Assembly (NCBI GenBank): GCA_028864975.1 | Contig: JAGWLG010000008.1 | Location: 55,884 to 119,883, forward strand | Source of the DNA: Thermoplasmata archaeon | GTDB taxonomy: Archaea > Thermoplasmatota > Thermoplasmata > Lutacidiplasmatales > UBA184 | Length of the DNA: 64,000 bases | Reading direction: 5' to 3' | Part shown: piece after piece, positions 46,310 through 53,325 of the stretch | How positions within the stretch are numbered: position 1 is the first letter of the stretch | How the letters are laid out: the number at the start of each line of letters is the position of its first letter | Program-made: the position numbers and the translations under genes | Notes under the pieces: generated by a model | Seen by the model: the letters and a program-made list of their open reading frames with translations, nothing else | Databases searched by the model: none | What the model was told of the DNA's origin: nothing

Positions 46310-46626
46310 GTTCCGAGGTCCTCCGGGACAACGAGCGGAATGTCGTTGCTCATCCTCACCAAGTCGGCAACGAAGAGGAGGTAGTTCGCAGCATCCGCTG
46401 TTTCTGCAAGTACAGCCATCGCGTTTTCGTACGTTGGTTTCTCGGTCCACCGAGCGAGGGCATCCGAGACCTCCGCCATCTCATTCCATGATGCTTCCAG
46501 CATCTCTCGGGGTTCCTCGTCGTCCCACCCTCCCTTGTGGTCGTTGAGGCTCAGCTTGCGCTCCATCGCTTCGGCGAACCATCGAAGATGTCTCCTGAGA
46601 GAGACGGGCTTCTTGTCGGGCTTCAA
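46306..46626 (-). CDS. MazG-like nucleotide pyrophosphohydrolase 2
   Basis: This 106-aa protein has HLRWFAEAMERKLSLND, MLEASWNEMAEVSDAL and LAETADAANYLLFVADL: E-x-x-E and E-x-x-D pairs in the order of the MazG/dUTPase-like all-alpha family. It differs from the 30774 protein. No PurZ-like gene is near, so a Z-genome role is not supported here. Confidence 0.65.
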   Translation of the reverse strand: MKPDKKPVSLRRHLRWFAEAMERKLSLNDHKGGWDDEEPREMLEASWNEMAEVSDALARWTEKPTYENAMAVLAETADAANYLLFVADLVRMSNDIPLVVPEDLGT

Positions 46627-46799
46627 GAATCCTCCGGCCCGAGGATGCGGTTGAGCCAGTTCAAGACATTCTGACGGTTGACCGTCACGAGGTCGATGTG
46701 GTTGAAGTAGGCTCGCATGCGCTGAAGTTCCTCAACTGCTTCGGGGAGGGTCAGCGGGACCGTCTGGGGCTCGCCCGACTTGCGCTGCCTGTCGCTCAA
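46623..46799 (-). CDS. Unknown 58-aa protein
   Basis: TTG 46799 in a TTGA junction. It is a helical peptide with TLPEAVEELQRMRAYFNHIDLV. No family was recognised. Confidence 0.45.
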   Translation of the reverse strand: MSDRQRKSGEPQTVPLTLPEAVEELQRMRAYFNHIDLVTVNRQNVLNWLNRILGPEDS

Positions 46800-46969
46800 G
46801 GACTCACCGTCCTTCTTTGAACGAGTTCGATGGCGTGAAACACATCTGCCTTGGCGCGACAGAGAAGGTCTGCCGCCTCCAACCACGCGGGGCTCGTCGC
46901 GCGCCTCGCGTCGCATTCCGCCTCCTCAATCATCCCGTGCACGGCCCACAATCGCTCCACAGTGTTCAT
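46796..46969 (-). CDS. Unknown 57-aa helical protein
   Basis: ATG 46969 after GTGAGGAG. The product MNTVERLWAVHGMIEEAEC... is helical with three Cys, coupled by TTGA to the next gene. Gap-filling position and a ribosome site support it. Confidence 0.45.
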   Translation of the reverse strand: MNTVERLWAVHGMIEEAECDARRATSPAWLEAADLLCRAKADVFHAIELVQRRTVSP

Positions 46970-46973
46970 CTCC

Positions 46974-47354
46974 TCACCATCTCTTCTGCTCCGCGACGCT
47001 GTGCACGAACCCGTCGTCCTCCAGGCTCCTCAAGACCTTCCTCGCCGTGAACGTCGGAATCTTCAAGCGCTGCGCGATGTCGAAAGCAATCAGCCCGGCC
47101 GGTTCCCCCTTCACCTCGGCGAGCGCGAGCACGCGGAGATTGGCGAACTCCTCCGGCGTCGGCTCCGGTCGCGGCTCCCTGGGACCCCGCTCCGGCCCCT
47201 GGCGCGGATGCTCCCGGTCGTACTGGACCCGGGGTCCGTCGCCGTCGCGCGACCGGCCCCGCTGACCGCCACCCCACCTCGGCCTGCGGTCCTCGCCATA
47301 CCTGTTCTGCGTTCGGCCTCTGTCTCGCCCAGCGTTCCTGTCACGGTCTCCCAT
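46974..47354 (-). CDS. RG-rich protein with winged helix
   Basis: This 126-aa protein has residues 1-65 as an Arg/Gly/Asp/Pro-rich disordered tail, like RGG RNA-binding regions. Residues 67-126 form a winged helix (IAFDIAQRLKIPTFTARKVLRSLEDDGFV). It may regulate RNA or transcription. Confidence 0.6.
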   Translation of the reverse strand: MGDRDRNAGRDRGRTQNRYGEDRRPRWGGGQRGRSRDGDGPRVQYDREHPRQGPERGPREPRPEPTPEEFANLRVLALAEVKGEPAGLIAFDIAQRLKIPTFTARKVLRSLEDDGFVHSVAEQKRW

Positions 47355-47727
47355 CGGTCTGCTCCTTCTTCGTCGCCTTCAGTTGCATGATGAACTCGCT
47401 CAACAGTTCCCGCTCTCCCTGCGTCAGTTGCAGGTGGTTCTTCACCTGCTCCAGCACCGTGTGGACCCCCCATAGGAAGCCCACCAACTCGCTGCTCTCC
47501 TTCCTCATCTCCAGCACGAAGCGCATCCCCTCGACCTTGGCCAGGAGATGGTCCACCGCGGTCAGCGAGGCGAACGCGCGCTCCTTCTCCACCTTGTCCA
47601 TGTGGTCGAGATAGTGCTCCAGCGTCATCCCGCTCGCTAGCGCCGCTTGCGCATCCGGCTCCGGTATCCCCATCACCTTCAGTAAGAGGCGCAGGTCGTT
47701 GTGGGTGTGCTTCGCGCCGGGTTCCAT
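47341..47727 (-). CDS. Helical protein, unknown
   Basis: This 128-aa protein has long helices and a hydrophobic heptad pattern (LEHYLDHMDKVEKERAFASL, VLEQVKNHLQLTQGERELL). It could be a DNA-element accessory coiled coil. No family was recognised. Confidence 0.55.
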   Translation of the reverse strand: MEPGAKHTHNDLRLLLKVMGIPEPDAQAALASGMTLEHYLDHMDKVEKERAFASLTAVDHLLAKVEGMRFVLEMRKESSELVGFLWGVHTVLEQVKNHLQLTQGERELLSEFIMQLKATKKEQTDGRP

Positions 47728-47730
47728 GGT

Positions 47731-48192
47731 TCACGCCACCTTGCGCCCGCGCAGCACCCAGACAATCAAGGGTTGGCTCGGCTTCTTCTTCACACCGTTC
47801 GGAGTCTCCCACCACCAATCGCGTCGCACGCGCGGCTCGCAATCGGCTTCGAGCAGCCGGGCAATCCATCCGTAGACGGGCATCGTTAGCACGACGTCGT
47901 GCCCCTTCGCCTGTTCTGCGAGGGCCTTCTTGACCCAAGCTGTGAAGCCGGGGGGGCCGAACGGTGGGTTGACGTAGGACGAGGGACCCCACGGTACGAC
48001 AGTACCGTCAAAGCCGTCGGGTCGGGGAAAGGGACACGGGTCCCCATCCTTCCCGAGGGGATGTGAGAAGTGGAACTCCTCGTCCAGCTTGTCGAAGAGA
48101 ACCTGCGGTGTGAGGATGGCGGCTCCGGCCGCGTTTCCTCCAGGGCGTACCGGGCGGTTCGCGTAGGGGGAGAGCGGCTTGGGCTCCGGCAT
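47731..48192 (-). CDS. Phage Dam-type N6-adenine methyltransferase
   Basis: This 153-aa protein matches the phage N-6-adenine-methyltransferase family: ILTPQVLFDKLDEEFHFSHPLG at the start, SYVNPPFGPPGFTAWVKKAL with the NPPF motif near residue 71, and DVVLTMPVYGW. It is compact, as usual for the family. It probably protects the element's DNA. ATG 48192 (ATGA). Confidence 0.8.
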   Translation of the reverse strand: MPEPKPLSPYANRPVRPGGNAAGAAILTPQVLFDKLDEEFHFSHPLGKDGDPCPFPRPDGFDGTVVPWGPSSYVNPPFGPPGFTAWVKKALAEQAKGHDVVLTMPVYGWIARLLEADCEPRVRRDWWWETPNGVKKKPSQPLIVWVLRGRKVA

Positions 48193-48530
48193 CAGCCGTC
48201 CCTCCTCGTCACCTTCACGGTGATTTCCACGTCCCACTCCCCCACGACGTCCCACTCGTCGGGCAGCTTCCTGACCTCCGCCCAGTAGGCATCGTCACCC
48301 GCACGGGCAACCTGGTCGGGGAACTTCTCATGGAGCTTGGCCAAGCCCCTCTTCCTCTCAGCCTCTCGTGTGGGAATCGGTGCCCCCGCGGCCCTCTCCA
48401 AGAGACGGATGATGGTGAGACCGTCGATGGTCTTCCGTCCTACCTTGAGGTCGATGCTCTCCGGGTCGTCCTGGCCGTCGCACATGCGCAGCAGCCGGCC
48501 TTCGACACTGTACGTCCTGGTCCTCTTCAT
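48192..48530 (-). CDS. Unknown 112-aa protein
   Basis: ATG 48530. It has strands at both ends (TYSVEGRLLRM, EWDVEITVKVTRR) with a helical centre. No family was recognised. Confidence 0.5.
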   Translation of the reverse strand: MKRTRTYSVEGRLLRMCDGQDDPESIDLKVGRKTIDGLTIIRLLERAAGAPIPTREAERKRGLAKLHEKFPDQVARAGDDAYWAEVRKLPDEWDVVGEWDVEITVKVTRRDG

Positions 48531-48760
48531 CGCGGTCCTCCCCGGACCCGGTCGAAGTCCATCGGGCGCTGCTCCTGCTCGGCGTCGTGCCACTCCCTCG
48601 ACACCGCCAGTGGGTCAAACCCCAGCAGCCTGCATGCTTCCTTGACGGTGCTGAGCGGGTAGTTGTAACCCAGGTGCCGCAGCATGTCCTCCAGGCAGGA
48701 CTTCAGTTCCTCGTTCTCCGCGCGCAGGTCGGCTTCTGGGTGGTGCTGTGTCTCGACCAT
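48527..48760 (-). CDS. Unknown 77-aa protein
   Basis: It has a short coiled coil (ADLRAENEELKSCLEDMLRHLG), then a helical domain with EACRLLGFDP. ATGA coupling to the next gene. Confidence 0.5.
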   Translation of the reverse strand: MVETQHHPEADLRAENEELKSCLEDMLRHLGYNYPLSTVKEACRLLGFDPLAVSREWHDAEQEQRPMDFDRVRGGPR

Positions 48761-49191
48761 CAGGATTCCTCCTCTCCGTCGTCGTCCTCGTCATCCTTCC
48801 CGTCGCCGGTCGCCGCCGCCCCGGCCTTGAGCTTCACTCCGCACCGCGGGCACTTCAAGGGCTCGTCCGGACCGACCGTGGTCCACGTCGCCCCGCAGCT
48901 TGCGTTCGTGCACTTCTTCTCATGCCCGCTCCTCTTCGAGATGTAGTTGTTCTGCGCCGCGCGACGCATCGGGAACCAGCGGCACAGTGGGCAGACGACC
49001 GGTCTCACCTGGGGCGGCTGCGCGCAGCTACGGCACGGCGACCAGCGCCGGACCGTGAGAGCATCTTGCCACTCCTTGGGCATGAACTTCCAATCCCCGG
49101 ACGTGTCCGCGTCCGGGTTCGCTGCGGAGGTGGGCGGTACCGTCGGGGTCGAGGGCGCAGTAGTCCGGGCTGAAGACTCCTCTCGGGTCAC
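48760..49191 (-). CDS. Zinc-ribbon protein
   Basis: This protein of up to 143 aa has CRSCAQ, CPLCRW, CTNASCGATW and CPRCGV, making two four-Cys ribbons, then an acidic tail. GTG 49191 (GTGA) gives a 164-nt overlap with the previous gene; a later ATG near 49083 would cut this to about 56 nt. Confidence 0.5.
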   Translation of the reverse strand: MTREESSARTTAPSTPTVPPTSAANPDADTSGDWKFMPKEWQDALTVRRWSPCRSCAQPPQVRPVVCPLCRWFPMRRAAQNNYISKRSGHEKKCTNASCGATWTTVGPDEPLKCPRCGVKLKAGAAATGDGKDDEDDDGEEES

Positions 49192-49345
49192 GAACCGGCT
49201 TCCCCCCGTAGACGATGTCCCAATCCGAGAACCCGTGGGTGGGACAGTAGCTCAAGCGAAGGAAGGGATTGAAGTAGAGGTCGAGCCGGCAGGCCCGGCA
49301 GAGGAAGCGGGGCGGGGCCGGTGGCCACGGTCGCGGCGCGAGCAT
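49028..49345 (-). CDS. Zinc-knuckle protein
   Basis: This 105-aa protein has CRACRLDLYFNPFLRLSYCPTHG near residues 16-38, a C-x-x-C...C-x-x-H knuckle. The 3' part overlaps the next gene, so the true end of the functional part is unsure. Confidence 0.4.
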   Translation of the reverse strand: MLAPRPWPPAPPRFLCRACRLDLYFNPFLRLSYCPTHGFSDWDIVYGGKPVRDPRGVFSPDYCALDPDGTAHLRSEPGRGHVRGLEVHAQGVARCSHGPALVAVP

Positions 49346-49386
49346 GGAAGTGGGAGAGGTCGCTCATTCTTACCGTCTCCGTCCGT

Positions 49387-49803
49387 TCAGAAGTTCACGA
49401 CCCGGCTGAGCTTCTCCATCGCGCGCTCCAGCCGGAGTACCCGGAGTTCGTGGTTCTGAAGGAGCACCCTCAGCGCCTGCGACCCGGCGAGGTAGCGCGC
49501 CAGGCCCCACCACTCCTCCTCTTTCCCCTCGTTGGCCAGGACCTTCCAGAGGACCAGTAGACCACGGAGGTCGGTGAGCTTGCCGAACTTGCAGAGGTAG
49601 TCGTACGTCCGGAACCCGTCTTCCACACGCCAGTCACCGTTAGGGTTGTGGGGGTCGAGGGTGTAGTCCATTGAAGCTGTGCTGCTCGGGGATTCTGTCA
49701 CGAGCAACCGCGGCCAGCCGGTTCCCTCCGCCACGAACTCGTACGTCTTCCCGTCGTCCTCGCACTTGAGGGTCAAGCCCTCCGTCCACTTGGGGTCGGT
49801 CAT
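49387..49803 (-). CDS. Unknown 138-aa protein
   Basis: The N-terminal half has strands (GLTLKCEDDGKTYEFVAEG), and the C-terminal half is helical with Leu repeats (ALRVLLQNHELRVLRLERAM). No family was recognised. Confidence 0.5.
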   Translation of the reverse strand: MTDPKWTEGLTLKCEDDGKTYEFVAEGTGWPRLLVTESPSSTASMDYTLDPHNPNGDWRVEDGFRTYDYLCKFGKLTDLRGLLVLWKVLANEGKEEEWWGLARYLAGSQALRVLLQNHELRVLRLERAMEKLSRVVNF

Positions 49804-50045
49804 GGATTCTCCGCGGCCTTCCTAAGAGCCGCCACACCTTCCTTCCGTGAGTGCGCCACCACCCAGAACTCCTCAGTGGGAGTGCCGGGTGGAAGCCCCA
49901 GGGCCTCGATGAGCCTGAGCGTGTAGGCGTGAACCCGTCGCGACACTTCTTCTGACAGGGCCATGCCGATGGCTTCTGACTCGTTGTGGATTTCTGGGTC
50001 CTGTTCCAGCAGGTCCGCGGCGCGGGCGAGGATGGGGTCCGTCAC
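49800..50045 (-). CDS. Unknown 81-aa helical protein
   Basis: GTG 50045 (GTGA). It is helical, with ARAADLLEQDPEIHNESEAIG and a C-terminal helix. No family was recognised. Confidence 0.45.
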   Translation of the reverse strand: MTDPILARAADLLEQDPEIHNESEAIGMALSEEVSRRVHAYTLRLIEALGLPPGTPTEEFWVVAHSRKEGVAALRKAAENP

Positions 50046-50320
50046 TTGGTCACGCTCCCGTCGCTGTTCATCCACACCGCCCCGAGGTCATGCGGGTTGT
50101 AGCCCGGTGCCGGAAAGTTCCGTTCGATGGTGTGCTCGGAGAGGAAGTCCAATAGTTCGGCGACGAGCCCCGGCCTCCATACGAAGGGACCCCCCGTGGG
50201 CGTCCTGATGTTCGAGACCATCGTTAGCATCCCGTCCTTCCCCACGGTCACGGTGAAGGTGATGATTCCCTCCACGGATGGTGGCTTGTTTGGGTCGAGG
50301 GGCTTCGTTTTCTCGCTCAT
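50042..50320 (-). CDS. Unknown 92-aa protein
   Basis: ATG 50320 (ATGA). It is beta-rich (GIITFTVTVGKDGMLTMVSN), then a helix and a Gly/Asn-rich end. No family was recognised. Confidence 0.5.
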   Translation of the reverse strand: MSEKTKPLDPNKPPSVEGIITFTVTVGKDGMLTMVSNIRTPTGGPFVWRPGLVAELLDFLSEHTIERNFPAPGYNPHDLGAVWMNSDGSVTK

Positions 50321-50523
50321 GCCGGGTCTCCTTTCACCCAGTCGCAGTTCGCGTTCACGCAGCAGATGGCGCCGCTCCGGTGAACGTACGTCCCGCTCCC
50401 GCAGCGCGGACAGGCCTCGCTGACCCGGAGCGCGTCGGGGCAGGCTTCGCTGGCGTGGCGAGGGTCGCCGCAGTGACGACAGCACGCCACTCCCGGCAGC
50501 ATCTGTACTGGTCCCTCGTTCAC
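50317..50523 (-). CDS. Cys-rich zinc mini-protein
   Basis: This 68-aa protein has CCRHCGD, CPRCGSG and CCVNANCDW: about nine Cys and three His. The last ribbon (CPRCGSGTYVHRSGAICC) resembles zinc ribbons of rubredoxin-like type. GTG 50523 (GTGA). Confidence 0.55.
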   Translation of the reverse strand: MNEGPVQMLPGVACCRHCGDPRHASEACPDALRVSEACPRCGSGTYVHRSGAICCVNANCDWVKGDPA

Positions 50524-50858
50524 GACTCAACCTCGATTGGCAGCGGATAGTCCATGCCGCACCCCGGCTCCGTCTCAAGGTCGTCTCCACCGCGACACTC
50601 GGGCTCGATGAGGACCAGGTGGCGGGGCGGTCGCTGGTCAAGCGCCACGAACACGCTGAGCCCCCGATGCTTCGGCCTCTCGCAGTATTCCGGTACGTGC
50701 TCGAACCACCAATCGACTGACGGATGCACCCCGTCCTTGGCCATGTTCTCGGCCTCCACCCACACGTCACCGACACCGCCGCTAGCGGTGGCAGGTACCA
50801 TCTCTCGTCCTGTGACCTGGTCGATGAACTTGGTTGGCTTGGGCATCTTGGACTTCAC
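50520..50858 (-). CDS. Unknown 112-aa protein
   Basis: GTG 50858 (ATG 50846 alternative). It has DVWVEAENMAKDGVHPSVDWWFEHVPEYC, then GLSVFVALDQRPPRHLVLIEPE. No family was recognised. Confidence 0.5.
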   Translation of the reverse strand: MKSKMPKPTKFIDQVTGREMVPATASGGVGDVWVEAENMAKDGVHPSVDWWFEHVPEYCERPKHRGLSVFVALDQRPPRHLVLIEPECRGGDDLETEPGCGMDYPLPIEVES

Positions 50859-50859
50859 G

Positions 50860-51117
50860 TTAGTCGTACCTCCCGGGAATCGTGCCGCGGCCGTCGCAGG
50901 TGGGGCACCGGATGGGCTCCGGGTCCTCGACGACCTGCGCAATCTCGTAGCCTTCCAGGTCATGGGAGCCAATGTCAGGCAGACACTCCTCCAGGACCTC
51001 CTGGGTGCTGAAGTAGGGGCTCAACCAGACGCGGCGCTGCTCGCCGACGAAGAGGAGTTCGTAGTGGGTCCGCAGGGCCGGCCTGCTTGTGTGATGCTGG
51101 GGTCTCGTCTTGGTCAT
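50860..51117 (-). CDS. Small protein with DnaJ-type CxxCxGxG
   Basis: This 85-aa protein has a single knuckle, CPTCDGRGT, near the C-terminus. The first half has strands (HYELLFVGEQRRVWLSPY). ATG 51117 (ATGA). Confidence 0.5.
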   Translation of the reverse strand: MTKTRPQHHTSRPALRTHYELLFVGEQRRVWLSPYFSTQEVLEECLPDIGSHDLEGYEIAQVVEDPEPIRCPTCDGRGTIPGRYD

Positions 51118-51362
51118 TTCAGCGCCTCTCTGAACTTGTGAATCCACTCGCCCTCGTCCTTCTCGACGCCCGGTTTCAGCCCGTGCTTCTCAAGGTCTGC
51201 GTCGATGACCAGCAGGACACGGCGCCCCACGTCCATCAGCTTGTTCACCCGGCACTGGGCGAGCAACTGGTGATGCGTCCGACACCACCGCTCGTCGGTT
51301 GCTCTGCGGCCCTCCTGGTTCTGAAGCTCTCGCCACTCGCTGACGCACTCGGGCTCCTTCAT
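51114..51362 (-). CDS. Unknown 82-aa protein
   Basis: It has Cys and His scattered in RWCRTHHQLLAQC, a possible metal site, and a strand-helix end. ATGA coupling. No family was recognised. Confidence 0.45.
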   Translation of the reverse strand: MKEPECVSEWRELQNQEGRRATDERWCRTHHQLLAQCRVNKLMDVGRRVLLVIDADLEKHGLKPGVEKDEGEWIHKFREALK

Positions 51363-51895
51363 CCCACACCCCCGCCCTCATCGACGTAGCCGCCTATTGG
51401 CTCCATCGCGTGTGGGTACAGCGAACACTGCGCTTTTTCCCGGTGGTCGTCTCCCTGGTAGAACTGAACGATGTAGTCCGGGTTGAGAGCCTTGGCGAAC
51501 TCCGCCGCGGCTCTCATGCTCGTGAACTTCTCCGGGCGCAGCCGCACGACGAACGGTGAATCCGGGTATGGCAGCGCGGGCTCCAGGTCCTTCTCCGAAA
51601 TCACGGTCCAGCCTGGAGGGTGAACCTGCGTGATGCGCCAGGTGGCGCCGGTCTCGGGGAGCCCGCTCGGGCGTGCAGTCGCTTGTCTACCTTGCGCTGC
51701 TCCCGTCATCGACGCCGTGGTGTTCTGCTGAGGATGGTCAGAGGTGGACTTCGAGCGGTCCACCTTTCGCGGGGTAGTGGTTGCTCCGTGCGCCTCGGCC
51801 TTTCGCTGGCTCCCAACCTCTCCAGCTACCGGGGTTAGGCGCAAGTCGTCCCCCCCTTGCGCGGGTGAATCGTGCTGCGTCTTGTTCTTCTCCAT
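51359..51895 (-). CDS. Unknown 178-aa protein
   Basis: Residues 1-75 are low-complexity and polar; residues 80-178 are alpha/beta (RITQVHPPGWTVISEKDLE, FVVRLRPEKFTSMRAAAEFAKA). GAGGTGAGGGG precedes ATG 51895. No family was recognised. Confidence 0.5.
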   Translation of the reverse strand: MEKNKTQHDSPAQGGDDLRLTPVAGEVGSQRKAEAHGATTTPRKVDRSKSTSDHPQQNTTASMTGAAQGRQATARPSGLPETGATWRITQVHPPGWTVISEKDLEPALPYPDSPFVVRLRPEKFTSMRAAAEFAKALNPDYIVQFYQGDDHREKAQCSLYPHAMEPIGGYVDEGGGVG

Positions 51896-51899
51896 CCCC

Positions 51900-52277
51900 T
51901 CACCTCTCCTTCCTTGGACCGGGAGCGACCGGTAGCGGCACCGGCACCGTCGTGAGCATCTCCTTCGGCTCGAACGACGTCTGCTGCGGGATTCGTCCGC
52001 AACGTGCCGGCAACTGCTCCTCCTCCACCATGATTTCGCACAGGATGTCCTGGTCCACGACGTGTTTTGTCCCCGGCGCCGAGGTGTCCTGCCACGTCGC
52101 CCAAGGCGCGAGGAACGGGCTCCCGCATCCTCCCTTCACCCGGTCCAGGCACATCACCTCGTTCGTGCACTCCCACTCGAAGACCGGGTAGCCGCGGGCG
52201 TTGTAGAGTTGTAGCCCCTCGGAAACCGGGACCGGATTCCTCTCACGAGGAGCGGAGGATGCGCTGGTCCTTGTCAT
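51900..52277 (-). CDS. Unknown 125-aa protein
   Basis: ATG 52277 directly follows GAGGTGAGGGG; an in-frame ATG at 52301 lies in the 41-bp repeat and would add MDDGRGEG. The product has three widely spaced Cys and a Val/Pro-rich end (TTVPVPLPVAPGPR). No family was recognised. Confidence 0.45.
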   Translation of the reverse strand: MTRTSASSAPRERNPVPVSEGLQLYNARGYPVFEWECTNEVMCLDRVKGGCGSPFLAPWATWQDTSAPGTKHVVDQDILCEIMVEEEQLPARCGRIPQQTSFEPKEMLTTVPVPLPVAPGPRKER

Positions 52278-52318
52278 CCCCTCACCTCTTCCGTCGTCCA
52301 TGTCCGAACCACTCCTCC
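52278..52318. repeat. 41-bp direct repeat, copy A
   Basis: This copy is identical over 41 bp to 52699-52739. It spans the 5' end of the gene read from here leftwards, including ATG and ribosome site. Copy B does the same for the 52722 gene. Confidence 0.75.
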
Positions 52319-52320
52319 TG

Positions 52321-52722
52321 CTACCCGGCTCCTGGGATGGCGTCCGCGCTCCAGCGACAATGCGAGCAGTGGAACCTGCCGTCCTTTCCCTTGAAGACCA
52401 TCTTGAGGTCGTTGAGGAACTCGCTGCCCCAGCATCTCCTCGGGCAGGTCGCCAGCGCATCCTCCTCGACCAGTACGCCCGGCCGGAAGAACGAAAAGAA
52501 CCACCAGCGCCCTTCCACAAAGACCCAGTTGCCGTGACGACCGCAATAGAAGTACGGTACGAACCCGAAGGGCCTGAGCATGAGACGCCTTTCGACAACT
52601 CCTGTCCCCCCGCACGGGAACCGTTTCGCCGGGCAGTTCACGACCTCGCCGTAGCGAGGGCGCGGGGAAGTCCCCTGCTCCTCCACATCCACCACCACCC
52701 CCTCACCTCTTCCGTCGTCCAT
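52321..52722 (-). CDS. Zinc-binding protein
   Basis: This 133-aa protein starts in repeat copy B. It has FYCGRHG, CPRRCWG and FHCSHCRW, three possible zinc ligands groups, and aromatic-rich strands. No family was recognised. Confidence 0.5.
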   Translation of the reverse strand: MDDGRGEGVVVDVEEQGTSPRPRYGEVVNCPAKRFPCGGTGVVERRLMLRPFGFVPYFYCGRHGNWVFVEGRWWFFSFFRPGVLVEEDALATCPRRCWGSEFLNDLKMVFKGKDGRFHCSHCRWSADAIPGAG

Positions 52723-52739
52723 GTCCGAACCACTCCTCC
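52699..52739. repeat. 41-bp direct repeat, copy B
   Basis: This is the second copy of the repeat at 52278-52318, 380 bp apart. It encodes the end of the 52894 gene (EEWFGHGRRKR) and, in another frame, the start MDDGRGEG of the 52722 gene. Confidence 0.75.
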
Positions 52740-52894
52740 CTCTCGAAACACCCCGAGCAGAAGAACAGCGTCACCAGGGTACCGTCCGGTTGCTTGTCCT
52801 GGCGGATGAAGCTGAACGCTTCCGGCGGGATGGCCTTGCCACAGCCCTTGGCGCTGCACGTCGCCGGTTCGCCGCGGTGATGCGACGGCGTCAC
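52703..52894 (-). CDS. Zinc mini-protein
   Basis: This 63-aa protein has CSAKGCGKAI and FFCSGCF, a four-Cys ribbon, then EREEWFGHGRRKR. GTG 52894 (GTGA). Confidence 0.55.
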   Translation of the reverse strand: MTPSHHRGEPATCSAKGCGKAIPPEAFSFIRQDKQPDGTLVTLFFCSGCFEREEWFGHGRRKR

Positions 52895-53325
52895 GACCCC
52901 TCCTTCCCTGCGGGGGGCTCGGGCAATCCGAGCACCTGCCGCCTCTTCTCGACCCACGACACCGTAGGGTGTCCCTCCGAATCGAGGAAGAACGAGGGGT
53001 ACTCGGGTCGCCATCCTGCAAGAACCTCTCTCAGCCGCTCCACCTCGGCCCTCGCCGCGTCGCGCTCTGCTTCAGCGTTTCGCCTTTCGAGGATGTACTG
53101 GTCACGTTCGTCAAGGGCCTTGTCCAGGTACTCGGTCCGCTTCGCCAACTCCGAGGTCAGCCGAGCGACCTCGACTTCGAGTTCATTCGTCAGAGGCAGG
53201 TCTCTGGCGAGACGGTCTTTCACTTCCCGGACCTTTGGGGTCAACAAGTAGTACTTTGCCGCTCGCGCTTTGGGCGAACGCTTCGCAGGAGCGGGGATTT
53301 GGTCTTCGGAGGTGGGGTCGCTCAT
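52891..53325 (-). CDS. Coiled-coil paralogue 2
   Basis: This 144-aa protein has a basic start (KRSPKARAAKYYLL), a long coiled coil with EVARLTSELAKR and AERDAARAEVERLREVLAGW, and a C-terminal PEPPAGKEGS. Same family as 44449 and 53322. No Cys knuckle is present here. Confidence 0.6.
   Translation of the reverse strand: MSDPTSEDQIPAPAKRSPKARAAKYYLLTPKVREVKDRLARDLPLTNELEVEVARLTSELAKRTEYLDKALDERDQYILERRNAEAERDAARAEVERLREVLAGWRPEYPSFFLDSEGHPTVSWVEKRRQVLGLPEPPAGKEGS
53034..53066. repeat. 33-bp repeat of the coiled-coil family
   Basis: This is the DNA for the RDAARAEVERL segment, identical to 53441-53473 and with one mismatch at 44574-44606. Conservation at third codon positions implies recent duplication or ongoing recombination. 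Confidence 0.65.

Noticed and set aside
46306..46626. MazZ-type role in a 2-aminoadenine (Z) genome
   Set aside because: No PurZ-like or DpoZ gene is visible in the window, so a general MazG-like label is kept.
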